From: Cristatella mucedo
Lineage: Eukaryota > Bryozoa > Phylactolaemata > Cristatellidae
Reading direction: 5' to 3'
DNA length: 64,000 nucleotides
NCBI GenBank assembly: GCA_009760855.2
Contig: WPIO01000008.1
Span: 9,159,501 to 9,223,500 of the forward strand
Shown here: positions 36,497-50,892 of the stretch, in pieces
Numbering within the stretch: the first letter of the stretch is position 1
How the letters are laid out: every line of letters starts with the position of its first letter
The notes under the pieces: generated by a model
Seen by the model: only the letters and a program-made list of their open reading frames with translations
Told to the model about the DNA's origin: nothing
The model's database searches: none
Position numbers and translations under genes: made by a program

Positions 36497-39400
36497 GAGA
36501 GAGAGAAAGAACGAGAGAGAGAGAGAGGAAGAGAGAGAGAGAGAGAGAAATAGAGGGAGTCCGATCAGGCCGAACGGCAGGTAGTGAAGGGTGCATCCGT
36601 TTCGCCCCGGCGATGGGTAGGGAAGCATCCTTTGTCTGCCAAAACATGACAGATGTGGGTTCGGCATGACTGACATAGAGAGGGATTGGCCTCACTGCTG
36701 GCGTGCGATTGCCTGGTCAGCGGTTGCTGCAAACGCACTCATGGCTCGCAGATTAAAGATATATTTTAATGAAAATAAAATTCATTGCTGCTGCTTCAAA
36801 GATGGCACGAAAACACTTCGCTCAGAGCGCTAACTACTATCAACTGTCAGTTCAGTTTCAAACTTTGGGCCAACTCTCATATCTTGTTCAGTGCATAAAT
36901 ATGCTGTTGGAGTTTTTGTAAAGCTAAACTCTCTCTAAGAGTGTTTTTGAGCGGCACACTTTTGGAGCACTATTACGGGCTGTTAAAATATGCTCTGTTG
37001 CTAGTATTGTCCTATTTATACCTGTTGCCCGAGGAGGTTCAGCATCTTCTAAATAATGTAAAACAAGTTTCGTAAGCCGAAAATACTTTCTGTGGGAGCG
37101 AAATCTAAGCAAAAGAATTGTTTCATTTCAATTGTGTCCAACGACAATTAAATCTCAGTTCAGTAGCTTTACATTTGGGGCTAAAAGTTGTGGTCGAACA
37201 TATTACCTTATCTTTTTACATTATTAGCGTAATTATATAAGACACTGCTTACGGATCTACTAGTATGGATATGGTATTTTCTAGACAGCTTTTAAGTCGC
37301 GTCTTTTAGGTGATGCTTTTTCAGTTTCTATTCAGAATTTGGGAGGGGCTATTTGGACCACGCTGAAAAGCTCCTGGCCGTTTTAACCGAGAAGTTAAGG
37401 TGCTCACTCTTCAAGATACAGGTCGTCAGTTTGAGTGCTGCAGTGAGCGATTCTTTATCTTTGGCGGCACTTGGTGGGGGATAGCTGCAAAGGCTCTTCT
37501 GGCGCTAGATAAACGAGTCGCTCTTAAATTAGCTAGGCCTTAACTGACATAATTTCTTCACTTCTTTGTTTAGTAGAATTGAAGGCTAATTTCGTAAAAG
37601 CCCGCTATTCCTGTTAGAACGAGGGCTTCACTGCCTAGGGCTTTGCAATTAGACGTTCGAATCTCCTTAATTTTTTGGTGAGCAACGAGGCTTTCAGGTC
37701 ATACACCTTTGAGGTTGATCCAAAAGTTGACTACAATTTTTTCAGACATAATCTTATAGGTGAAGTCCACGGTTAATGCAAAAATAGAGTTCAAATATTA
37801 CGAGCTTTTCAAAGTACGGGCGAGGTTTACAGCTGCAAACCGAAGTCTGGACGGCGTCCAGCGAAGTGCCCCGAATCATTTTTCAACCCACCCATCTGAA
37901 ACTCTTCCATACCCAACTCGGAGAGCTTATTCCTCGCAATTCGTTATTGGATAAGCAGCTGTGCACGACGCTTTAGGCCAGTACAACTATAATCACTTCT
38001 TCATTACTAAAAATAGATAAGCGCTTGCCCTTCGGCGAGCCGCCATTGAGCGCGTCACCGGTAGCCGGCCGCTCTAGCAACCTGTTTAGCCTCATCCATT
38101 AAAAACTGCGGCCGTATGCCCCGGCAAAGGACAGGCAGTCGCAAAAAGAACGTGCCTCGCGCAAAAAGGCTTTGGTGGCACTTAAGCAACTAGTTATGTC
38201 GCTCTACGGACGTCCTTCTACGGAAGGCTCTCTCCGAAAGCGAAGTAGCTCTCTGGAAGTTTTATCCGAATTTTTAATGCAGCTATGGGGAGCTTTTCGG
38301 CTAGGGTAGCCTCCGGAAGGAATTCAAAAATTTAGGCCAAAGTCCACAGTCATAGCGCCAAACGCTAGCAGAGAAGGCGTAATCCACCGCTTGCCAGGCG
38401 ACGTAGCACACCTCAGAGTGCGGATTCCGCTCGCTGCTGGTTGTGCAATAAGAAGGCCACCTGCAGCGTTTCAATCGTTGTCCTTTCAATACTTAACGAT
38501 ACGTAGGAACCACGCAAAGATGGCAAGCGCATGAGGGATTGTATTGAAATCTATTCGAAGCCGCATATATGCTTTCCAAACAAAAACGCACGGACCTTGT
38601 TCTATGCGCAGGACGCTAGTTCAGGAGGAATAGCTAGCAGCAACGGTTCAGGCCCCCGGGCGGCTAAGCAGAAGCAACCAGCACCGCGGACAACACTCTA
38701 CTCTGCAGCAAATGTAAAGCGCCTATAGAGAGATTGAGTTCTCCGAGGGCGCTTTATCAAGTGCATTATTATTATTATTATTATTATTAAAGACGACCCA
38801 CTCGATACCTGACAGAGCATTCTCCTTGCACCCTCTCATCTCTCAGGTGGCAACAGCCAACCCCGTGAGCGAGTACGAGCACAAGTCCGATGTCCACCTC
38901 TAGTGTCTCGAGCACTCCTGCCGAACACCCGACGTCAGAACTCCTGTCGCTGTCGGTGGGCAATGCGACTCCCTTGCCTGCTGCTATCTCGGCGAAGGCT
39001 TCAACCTAGTAGGTAGCTGTCTGGCCGTCCATCTTGCCGTCAATCCGCTCCTCTGAGCTCCAGCGAATCATCCAGGCTAGATATCCGGGCTGCCCCTCGG
39101 CTTCTGCCCGATGACGCTTCGACTTCTGGTTTGCAGCGGTCCGCTCACTCTCACTATCCCTTTAGACTCTCTAGCTGCAGATTTGTTCCTATCATTAACT
39201 GGTTTGGGCTATAACTCTGGCCAAGGTAAAATCATAATCCACGCGCAGGCTTATCTGCGAAGCCACAAATCAGCTTGCCTAGAACCCTATACTATAGTAC
39301 CGGCTTCTGAAGGGGCTCGTGGTTGCGAGATGGCGGCGTGACGAAGAGAGTAGCCCCATCGACGTTGTTGCGTTGTCGACGACGGCTGTATTGCATCGCA

Positions 39401-40893
39401 TAAAGGCAATACAAGCGAGCGAACCTAAATACTGACGTAGTAGCCGCGATAAGAGAGAAGAGAGTGGATAGCGTTCGTACAGGCCGACGCACAGGCAGAA
39501 AGTGACTTTCGTGGCAAGCAGCACTCCACGTGCAGGCAAAGAACGCACCCTTTTGGCTGACGGAACGTGGGCTGGGGGCGGAACTATTTGATGGCGACAA
39601 CACACCTCCACACGTCTGCCGCCTTAGAGCGAAGCCATGGACCACCCTGCCAGAAATCTAGATCGTAAGCAAGCCATTAACCTGCTAAACCGCTGCTGCG
39701 CCAAATGAACAAAATCGCGAACTTATCTTCACCGCTGATGTGCTAACCCATGAACCACCCCGTGATAAACCTAAACTTAAACTGTGTTTACGTCAACACT
39801 GCTTCTCTGTGACAAAACCCAAGCCCTCAATCGGTCAAACCACCCTGCCGTCGCTCGTCTCATAGTTTATCGTGCAACGCACGTGCGTCTATCTATATGC
39901 TACACATTTGTGGCTCTGTTACTCAAGGCCAGACTCTGAGTCTGTCCAACCCAGCTAATTTGGCACTAGCGGCTCAGCGTTGCCCTCGTTGCAAGCCGCC
40001 GTGTAAGTTTTACTTGGCCCTGGCTCACCATGCCAGACTGCTGTGGCAGCTTTCGTGGGCGAACAGAGGCCTGCTCGCACCAGTCACTCGTCAAATCAGC
40101 GCGTCGAGTGACTGGTCGGTTGCTCTTACAGGGAAATATTTTCCTCTCGGCTCTTCGGTGTCTATCGCCTGTGTACGAGTGAATGCAATCCGCTTGTACG
40201 GGTTTCGTCCGTCTCCGTCTCCGTCTCCGTCTCCGTCTCCGTCTCCGTCTCCGTCTCCGTCTCCGTCTCCGTCTCCGTCTCCGTCTCCGTCTCCGTCTCC
40301 GTCTCCGTCTCCGTCTCCGTCTCCGTCTCCGTCTCCGTCTCCGTCTCCGTCTCCGTCTCCGTCTCCGTCTCCGTCTCCGTCTCCGTCTCCGTCTCCGTCT
40401 CCGTCCGTCTCCGTCTCCGTCTCCGTCTCCGTCTCCGTCTCCGTCTCCGTCTCCGTCTCCGTCTCCGTCTCCGTCTCCGTCTCCGTCTCCGTCTCCGTCT
40501 CCGTCTCCGTCTCCGTCTCCGTCTCCGTCTCCGCTTCAGACTCTGTCTTAGCACAGCCGGCTTAGTGTGACACTCAGTTCAAGCCGTGGCTTGTACGTTG
40601 GCTTTGGCCCTGGCTCACCATGCCAGACTGCTGGTGCTTCTCTCGTGGGTGAACTGCTGCGTGAGCCTGCCAGTCACTCGTCGACTCAGCGACTCGTCGA
40701 GTGAATGGTCGGTTGCTCTTATAGGAAAATATTTCAGTCGGCTCTTCGGGTGCCTATTGCCTGTCTGCAAGTGAATGCAATCCGCTTGTACTGGTTGCAC
40801 CTCTCTCTGTCTGTCTGTCTCTGTCTCTGTCTTTCGCAGTCTGTCTCTCTCTCTCTGTCTCACTCTGTCTCTCTCTCTCCCTCGCTCTCTCTC

Positions 40894-40983
<90 letters not shown>

Positions 40984-43900
40984 TCTCTGTCTCTCTCGGT
41001 TTCAATCTTCTCATTTACCAGCATTGCTAGTTAGTCCGTGTAAAGTCCTGAAGGAGCAGCGCCTCCTCCGATATGCAGCCCTCAGCTTGCCAGTGTTAAG
41101 CTCGTAGCTTTTGACTCTCTCTCCCCTTCATGCCGGAAATTGTTACACCATCTCGCTTCTGGACTAATTTTTTGTAGACCCAAACTACAGCATATCTTGG
41201 GAGTACAACTCCACGAGCATAACTTTTACGCTCATGGCAAACGCTTCCGGATGGATAGGTTTCGGATTCTCTCCTAATGGAGCTATGGCTGGCTCAGACG
41301 TGGTGATCGCCTTCGTTAACAGCAACGGATCCGTCGTCCTGCAGGTGAGTCGATGAAGGCACATACACCTGAGGCTGCGGATATAGGCAATGAAATAAAC
41401 TTTGCAACCTCGCTGTAAGACGATTTGCTTTCTGCCAAACACAGAGTAAAGTGGGTAACTGCTTGTCAAATAGGCTCTTGGCAGAAACATTTTTTTGGCA
41501 ATTTGAAAGTGTGAGCACACATTAGTATTTTAACGTAAGTGAGTTTTGCTAAATGCTATTTAATTGTGACCATTTTTTGATATGCAATTAATGATTGACA
41601 GCATTGCCTAGATAATAATAATAATAATGCACTTGATAAAGCGCCCCTAGAGAATTCAATCTCTTTCTAGGCGCTTTACATTTGCTGCAAAGGTAAATGC
41701 AAGTGAATGGTAAGTAATATCATGCTTGATAAACAAACAAAATGAATTACATGGTTAGAGGTGACGTGCACAGGGTCAGCATGCAAATGTGGTTAGTGGC
41801 AGCATGCACAGTGTCAGCACGCATAAGCACAATAGATGGCTTTCACTGTGTATTTATAAAGTGCTGAGAAATCGAATAACACCCCGAAACCGGGCATAAC
41901 TAAAAGAACCCTGAAATGCTTCTGTCTCTTTCAAATTCTGAGATAAAATCAACACTTGTGCAGTAGTTGCAATTGTCGCATGTCTCTCACTCAATTTAAA
42001 ATCATGTGCAGTCCTCTCGAACCAGTATTTCATACATCACTTTCTAAGTTCCTTGAACAGCAACTTTCATTTCTATGCTGATAATAATAATTATTATTAT
42101 ACACTTGGCAAAGCGCTCTCAGAAAACTCAATCTCTTTTTCGCTGCTTTACATTTGCTGCAAAGTAAGTACGTTCAAATGGTTAGTGGTTGCATGCTCAA
42201 TAAACAGCGAGAATAACATGATTAGGGGTGACATGCACAGGGTTAGTATGCAAGTTCGGTTAGTGGCAGGGTGCACTGTGTTAGCGGGCGTAAGCACATA
42301 AAGACGAATCACAGGAACCCACTAAATTCTGTCATCAATAGGTGCGTTTTTTGGTTCTTTTTAAATGTGGTCAAGTCAGGGGTATGTCTTGATGCAATTT
42401 AAGAGTGAGTTCCAGGCTTTGGGAGCATACGAACAAGATGCACGGTCTCCGTAGGATTTTGAAGTTTTTACGAGTTATAGGTAAACAGTTGAATTACGAA
42501 AAGTGGATGGTACGACGCTTGGCCTGATTGGGAAGTAGAGATGTAGATTTACCTGTGCTTAAATCCCTCTCAGCCTTCCAGGAGTCACATTCTCAAGCTC
42601 TCTTGCTGCATATGTTGCGAACGTCCACACTTGGATGTCAGCAAACGTGTTATGTTCAACAAAAGAAAAAAGATCCAAAGAACTAAAGAAAACGAGAGAA
42701 AAAACTTACTAGCTGTTTACCAACATAGTCTACCTACAACATCTGCTTCTACCTTCAGCATCTACTTACAGCATCTGCATGAGATCTGGGTGACAGTTTC
42801 TAAAGTGACCTTTCACTCGACGATGTTATCAGCTTCACAGTATATTCTATGTAGTTTCAGCTATTCAACATTCCAATATTTTGGCCTTCTTACTCTAGGA
42901 AACTACTGCTTAGTTTATCCAAGCGTATTTGTCATCCAGTCGTGACTTCTGTAAGTTTCTGCTTGCATAAATTCCGGCCTATGCAATCAGGTATTTACAG
43001 TTGGTGTAAAGTCTTTCAACTAGGCTTGGGAGTCGGCAGTGTGGCAATAACTACAGGACAGCTTTTCTCGTCGACATACAGAAGTTTCCAATCAAGATCA
43101 GCATCAACCTCTCTGTTTTGTCACTCAAGTTTTTCTTCCTTTACTCTCTTGCTCCAGCTGTCCTGAAGGAATAACTTCTCAATCAGGCAAAGGAACATAC
43201 AACCAGTAGTTCAGCAGTGCCTCGAGCCAATATTAAATACTTTGGATACCGTGCTTTTAGTTTGCATTCCAATAAGGTTTGGAACTCAATCCCGACTACG
43301 CCACGACACCCTCCTGACTAGGCGGAATTGGAAAAAGCAAAAAGTATTCCTCACGGTATCCGATTGTCCTTGAGAAATTTACATAAGTTTGATAACGAGT
43401 GCTGACACCGATCACGTTATCACTTAGCATTCTGATATGCCTTCTTGACAGAATTTTTAAAGTGCTTGCAAGTAGATTTAGTTCGCTAAGGGCACAATAG
43501 AATTTGTATCACTATTATAGCCGCTTGTAAAGCTCCTGAGCACCTCTTGCGAATTCCAGTGGAAGCCATGGTGGCCCGGTTGGGCTTAAGGCTGAGCTTT
43601 GCTGGAGATAGGGGAATTCCCGGTGCTGATGCAGCGGTGCAACGATTCCAATTCGCCGGCATTTTAGATTAAGCTCACAGGGCCTCATTTGCGTGCTTTT
43701 TGTTGTGAGCCCCCTATTTGTTTTTACGAATGCAGGTGTCAAGTATAAAGGTAGAGGATCTGCAGTTTCCCTGGCTAGAGTCAGCTCAAGTTTCAACTCT
43801 CAGCAAAGAGACGCGTTTAATGCATTACTGCGTATTTGTGCTTCACAACAGTCCTGAACTTGGGAAAGCACTTAAGTAGCATCAGGTTGCTAGGAATATG

Positions 43901-46900
43901 CTATTGAGAGATGAGCCTTTTCAACTAAATTAACCTTCTCAGGCGGCGTGCGGAAACAGCTAACATGCTTTTCATAGGACACCCTAAGCGTGTGGCTGGA
44001 TTAAAAGGCTTTGCTGTAATAATAGGTGATGCTATTGTGCGACCTTCACCACGTGCTCGTAATCTAGGTGTCGTGTTCGACAGCTGGCTCAATTTCAAAA
44101 GCTTCATTCAGAAGACTGCCTCTACAGCTAGCCATCACATCCGATCCCTATCCAAGATTAGAAGCTGTCTCCCACAGTGGCTTGTAAAAAATTTAACTAG
44201 CTCTTTAGTTCTGTCTCGGTTTGATTATTGTAATTCCCTTTTGGCTGGGCTACCAAAGAAAGCTATTATGCCACTACAGCGGACTATGAGTATGGCTGCA
44301 AGGCTGGTCTTCAAGTCCCAGCGGTTTGAGCACGTGTCACCTTTGCTGGAAGAGCTAGGATGGTTGCCAGTTGAGCAAAGGATACGGAGCAAAGTTCTTA
44401 CGCTGACCCACAAGGTCTGCCACGGCTTGGCTCCTTCGTACCTAGCTGAACTGCTGCATCAGTTTCAGCCTGTTCGCGCCCTCAGGTCCTGTGTGGACAA
44501 TCAATTAGCTGTCCCATTCCTCCGCTTAAAGACAGTTGGCGACAGAAGCTTTAGCTCTGCAGGTCCTAGACTGTGGAACTCGCTTCCATAATTCTTACGC
44601 AACGACATCTACTCTCCAACTGCCGACTATGGCACATCTTTTTCAGCGGTCCTGAACTGCTACTTCTATGCTACTCACTACCTCGACTGCTCTCCTAACT
44701 CTGTTATGCTTCCCACTTTCTCTTTGTTGCGTGAGACGAAGTCTGTTGGCTACCGAATGCGTACCGAAAGCCGCTTAGGCTGTGAGTGGGCTATACAAAA
44801 CTCTCCTGCGTAACACCCACATGGTCTTTATGACTTTGTGGAGTTACTGACGGAGATACATTACATTACATTACATTACGCCACTGAAATGCTCAAGTAC
44901 CTAGCATTCCTGAATTGGTTGGTCGTCAAGAATCACAAAACACGAAGCTGCACAACCGAAAAAACCTTGATGGGTGAACGTTGATTGATCATTAAAGTGA
45001 ACATAGATGGAGCAAAAAGGAACAAAGTACAACTAAATAAAAAGATTTTTTATTCAGAGCAAAAATCAATTACTAAGAAGGTTTTAGCTGTTACGGTTAT
45101 TTTTGTAGATTTTCAAGCGGCTTACCGATGCATTGAAAATAAATTTACCTTAGCAGCTACCAAATTTGTCTCATGCAGCACTCCACGTATATAATTTTTT
45201 CAGACACTCTTGCACTGCTTAAAGCAGTACTAATAGAGAACGTAGCGATTTCTTCATTTCAATTTTTAACGAATGCATTTTCATAAAATTAAAACAGAGC
45301 AGAGCCACATTTTGATTCTTCAAGAGTCATTATTGATTATTTTCAAGATTTACAGCATTACACGGAATTACAAAGACCATTGCATTGTACTATCACGATG
45401 GAAGCTGCAAATCGTCCAGAGAGTAATGAACTTACAGAATATTTTCCCTAATTTGTGAACGAAATCAGCAAGTTGATAAAATTCATCTGTCTCAACTTAC
45501 CGATTAGTAATCTTCGACACTTTAAAGGATTGCATTTGCAATGATGCTGCTAGCTTGCGATTGACATACATTTTCAAGTCTTTTAAGTGGATTTTAATTG
45601 AGGCTCCTCTTTAAACTCCACAATTCCATGCTAGTGTCAAAGCTTAGGGAATGAAAATCAGTAGTGTTTTTTATTATTAGCAGCCAGCTGGTCCTATTTT
45701 TTTGCTACAAACCATCGACAATAATAATTATTAAAAATTGTTATAACACCAAGTGAACTAAATCTTTTTTTCTAGGCCCTCTAGAAGTGCCAGAAGTAAA
45801 CACATCTTCCCTATGGATTGAACAATAATCATTGTTAGAGTAGTTTCATGAATTTTATCAATACAGTAAAGACGAGAATTCTCAAGAATTTTATTTCTTA
45901 TTAGCACTGACTGTCAACTGTGGATTAACTCTCGCAAACTGTTGCTGCCGTTTCAGACGTGTGCAAAGCCTCTGGAAACCTTGTCTTCATCCTGATAATG
46001 GAGAGCATCATGAAGCAAGAACTCACATTAAGCGACTAGTAATTGGTTTATTGATCAATTAAAGGATCTTAAAAATTGCCAACTTTTTTTAGACAAAATC
46101 ATAATTAATAGTACTAGCAGAATATGTAAGCTTTAAATATTGCTAACACCACAATTATAACATCATAGTTTTTCTAAAGCGAATGGCTTTATATTCACAG
46201 GAACGATAATAAAATTGTTGAAGCCAGAAACGTCTGTAAACGCCATTTTATTAAAGCTTAATAGCCCGAGCATGAGGCCTGAACCATCAATCATGAAACA
46301 TTTAGGTCGCACTTTATTTTATTCAGGAAGCGTTTAAAATTTAAATTATACTCTCGATACATTCTTTTCGTACCTGTATAAAAGGGCTTTAACAATATGC
46401 CATCGTTTCTCAGTGCCATTATTTGTGCATTGTATTTAAACAAAAAATGTTTTATCACCAGCAGACTGGTTGATTTTACATAGCATTTGGCGGAAAATAA
46501 AACAAAAAATCTTAGATATATTTGACTCCGTACTCGTGAATTTGTTTGTGAATGCGAACATAGTCAGTGCCCTGAAAAAATCATAAATTATTTCTTTATC
46601 GTTTTTACTCTCCAAAATATTGCTGTTGCAGAACTTTAAGACCCTACATAACGTCTACAGATACATCGTAAAACGTAATTCCTTTTTTAATGGCTGACAA
46701 GATTTATACAATCAGCTATATTTTTGAATATTGCTGGTTCAGTCAATTTCCGCAATAGCGATAATTAGGCTTATTAGCCGGAAGCTGAGGTATGGTCACT
46801 TTAATTTTAGGACAGACACGCCACTGGTGAACTTCTTCCTTCATTAGACACAATCCAAAATTATGTCCTGCTCTCGGGTCAGAGGTCCAATGGACAGCTG

Positions 46901-49900
46901 ACGGTTACGTTCACTCGTCTTTTGGATACTTGCGACAGTGAGGATGCTGTCATTACGGTAAGCTGATTGAGGTCATGGTACAGAAAATCTCGATTGTATT
47001 CGGAACACTCTGTGCTATTATACTGAAATATCTTCTCTTGCAGCTTGAGCCGACTCTTACTGAGCTTGCTTAAAATATATAACCTTAGCTTGGGGTACTG
47101 TACAAGTGTTTGGTGTTAACGCATTTCTGTGAGCATGTGATTTGGCAAATTTTATTAAGGTATACTTTAAGTGATTGTTTTCGTATAGCGGTCCACGAGC
47201 TGACCGTCCACCGCAATCACTAGATCGCTTTTGCCTTTTTGTGATTTGACTATTGGAGCATCCGGCTTAAATTTATTCAGTCTCTTGCTCATAATTAGGT
47301 GCATGATAAGCTAATTAGCTTGAAGTAGGATACAAATTAAATGTCCATCTAAGGGAAATACAGAAGGTAATATGCGATTTGTCTACGCATGCCTGATAGA
47401 GTAGTTAACTATTCCTCGTGCAAACTCTGAATGGCTCCGATAAACTAGACCGAACAAAAATAAAATGAAGGAGCAAAAAAATTTAAAAAGCTTGCTAAAT
47501 ATACGCGATAATATTTCTAGTGACAAAACTGGTAGCAGCTATTTTTACACCTGTATTTCTGAACGCAATTTTAATTTGCGTAAAATTAAGCAATGCAAAT
47601 CAAACGTGGGCGAAGCACTTCTACAAGCGAGATTTTTGTGTGCCACAAAGCGCGAAGGGATTGTTGTTCGCTTGTGCTGGTTTATAGTTGAGTTGTCGTT
47701 CTACAAAGACTATTAAATTACGTCTGGCTAGAGCTTTAGCTACGTTGACTTCAGTCACACTAAGCAAAGCGCGCAGCTCACTGCCTGTGGACTCATTGAG
47801 TCATAGTAGTTCCGTAGCAGATTACAACGCAGCGACGAATTGCCGCTTAAAAGAAGTGCTCCATTTTTTTTACACTTGACGCAAGTGCGCCGTTTTGCAT
47901 CGTGACGGAATTTCTTGCTTTAATGACTAGAGAAATTGGGATTTGGTTTTAATTCATGCCTATAAAATAGTAGTTTGCCTAGGCTGGTCAAAGGGGAAAT
48001 GAAAGTGTCCTACATATGAGAAAGCGACGTAAACTTAAAGTCCTTGCTGAGCAATGCAGATGACTGGGCGTATAAGAATGTAGGATGTCGAAATACTCTG
48101 TTTATAAGAATAGCAGTTCCGCGTCACATATTTACTTTAGCTATAGTCTCACTCTGCGTGTGAGAACATTCAACCTATAAGAATATATATTTACGGTCCC
48201 GAGCGTATTCTTGTACGTGAAGTCAACAGTTTTTGAGTTACCGTGTTGAATTGCCACCATAGTCACTATTTTCACCCGTGACCATGCACGGGCAAATAAA
48301 CTAGTACCAACATATTTCTGTGGGGATACTTTTTTATTCACTAAATATCGCTCAGAAATGACTTTTCTGCATTGATGATCTGGAGCAAGCAGAAAAGACG
48401 AGTGACCTCTCGGAATATTGTCACATAGGAACGTGTTAAAAGCAGATTAGTGTATTCTTTCTTTGCCTAAATTGAATTGGAGAGCTGATTAGTCTCAAAA
48501 ACTACTTAATATGAAGGCAGCTAATTTATTGTAGCACAAGTAATGTTACGAACTAATAGTTAGCAGTAGCATAAGCAAAGCACTCTAAAAAGACTTCATC
48601 CAGAGAAAAATATTTCTTTTATCCTTCAAAAAACAAGCCGCAAGTAATTCCCAGAAAATTTGAAAATAAGGTGCCAGTGCCTACGAAGATTGCATTGGAC
48701 ATCTCATTCCAAGATTTGTATTTGTTTTATACAAGAGCATGACCATCCTAATAGTGAATGTTTATATTTTAAAAAGCAAATTCCTTGTTATGATACGGTT
48801 TTAATTTTGGCTTGTCAATCGCTATCTGCAGCCATAGTTAATAACATTCTACAGCTTCAAACTTATGAGAGTTTATAGAAACCCTTTACGCAACTGAACC
48901 AGCAGAATATTACTTCCTTCTCAATAAATAAGAGACTGCGAACGCTCCTACCATACTAGCAAATTTGAATTATAGTTTATTGAAGCGTTGGTAAAAGTGT
49001 CGTCGGATTAGCATAGTCGACTCTAGACCTTAGGATCTCCAGAATGTATTTTTAGTCCTCTCTAGTGAATAGATCTAATAATTAGATAATCTAATTATAT
49101 AATAATACTAGTAATAAAATATAATAATAGTTGGATCTAGTCCTCTCAATGACCTCTCTAGAGCTTAGGATCTCCAGAATCCCATTTAACGGGATTTTAA
49201 TATGATCGAAGCGTCAGTTGAAGTTCAGAAACCAATATTCGTTAAGCTAGATCACATTGCCGATTTTGTCCGACCCCAAGAAGATCGTTATTTTCAAGAT
49301 CAAACCTGCAGAAAAGCTTGCCAAAGCTGTGATTGTTGGAAAATTAGCTCAGGCAAACGTTGCGTGGCGAAGTTGCTGCTCTGTAACGTCTACGTTTTCT
49401 CTCAAACGTGAGGCTCTCTCTTAGCTCCGTGGATTCAAACGGCGACGAACCAATGCCATCTGAGTGAAAGTAAATAATCAAGAACTGAAAACCTCTATTT
49501 AAACTCAGTGTGACAGCTGATGTAATTGTATACCATAGCCTTTGGCACTTGGTCTTAGCCTCTACAAATTTGCTGGCACTTCACGATCCAGGTAGGTCGA
49601 GGGTTTAAGTCCTAAAAAAGTCAATTGTGTACTTGCTGTAGTGAATGGAATTAATTGCTGCCAAGGCTAACGTGTTTGAGTATCAATGGAGGTGCTTAGT
49701 AGGATGCCCTTTACTTTTTTCCATTGAAGTCTTTAAGCGTATTTTCTTGGGATTTCATCATGGTTATCCTTCTATTACCGAAATTAAAGCAATGTATGCT
49801 GTCTATTGAGTGCAAGAGTTCTATTAAGTAATCATCGACAGGAGCTGAGGGAATTGTGTTCTAAAATGAATATTTAGTGAGCACAGGAGCGCTTGACAAT

Positions 49901-50856
49901 CACACACTTGCAATCTATATCTCACACTATCAATCTATCAATCGCACTCTAATTCTCCTTTACGAGTGAATTTTGTAGGCCTATTGATCTCTTAATGCTG
50001 AGACGACTACTAATTGATGAGAAAAGTTAAACGATTACTCTACTTATAAGTGCCATTTTGCTCATTCTTTTCATTGTATCTTTAGATCTGTCAAAATTGT
50101 TTTATTTAAGTGTTAAATACACTTAGCAGGTTAATATATTTATTAACCCAGTATAATTTCAGCTAAAATTTTGCCTATGCACTGGAATCACTATCAAGAG
50201 CTAAAGACAACACAAAACTGAGCGAGGTAATGGCACAGCTTTACCTTATGCAAGAATCTAGGAGTAATGCACGTTTACGTACCAGGAGACACATTATGTT
50301 CAGGTATAGGCAGCATTTAAAAAAGTTCAGAATTTTTTAATTAACTATGGCATATCGAGTCTTCGCACGTTATTCATAACCATGCTCGGTAGAAATATAA
50401 ATTTGTTCATTTATTAATTTACATTTTGACGTAGGAAGACGTAACCTTTTCTCACTACTGCCTCAATATACCATATACATGCATGCATAGGCAGTCAGCA
50501 ACTCGTAGGCGTGGTCCCGAATTAAAAGAAATCTTTTTAAGCTGTATGTGGATTCGATTTCTCGTCCCAGGCTATATCAAAGGTAATGTCGTATCTCGAC
50601 AGCTCATTTTAATCTAATATGCTAAAGGGAAGGTGAAGCTATAAGAGCCTATATTGAGGGTCAAAGGAATTTCAGACCCGATCGCCTATTAATATGAGCT
50701 GAGGACCGTTGGCAAGGATGTCACTGGAGGTCTCGAGATCATCCACAGCTCGAGGCGAAGCTCTTCATCAGCAACGAATCTCATGACGGTCGTAAATCTC
50801 GAGACGGTCACCAGCTATTCTGTATTTCTAAATTTTATGTTCGTATCTGCAATTAC

Positions 50857-50892
<36 letters not shown>

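Larger units (their letters stand above)
39955..41000 (+). repeat. Tandem duplication of about 0.55 kb, each unit ending in a different microsatellite (intron 1)
   Basis: Unit 1 (about 39,955-40,533) and unit 2 (about 40,560-41,000) share ttggccctggctcaccatgccagactgctg, cagtcactcgtc, gtcgagtgactggtcggttgctcttayagg and gaatgcaatccgcttgtac. Unit 1 ends in the TCTCCG array, unit 2 in the TC array, at the same relative position. Confidence 0.9.

Noticed and set aside
36404-36695. Ser-Leu-rich minus-strand frames
   Set aside because: Translations of the (GA)n tract plus flanks.
39897-40565. Long Pro-Ser/Ser-Val, Arg-rich and Thr-Glu-rich open frames
   Set aside because: They are three readings of the (CTCCGT)n array and have no start, domain or splice support.
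40705-41107. Leu-Ser and Arg-Glu repeat frames
   Set aside because: Translations of the (TC)n tract.
41185-41520. 111-codon minus-strand frame over exon 2
   Set aside because: Shadow of the real DOMON exon on the + strand.
47465-47716. 83-codon frame in intron 3
   Set aside because: Falls at the end of the duplicated intron block, where the 18.7 kb copy has no matching frame; no family match.
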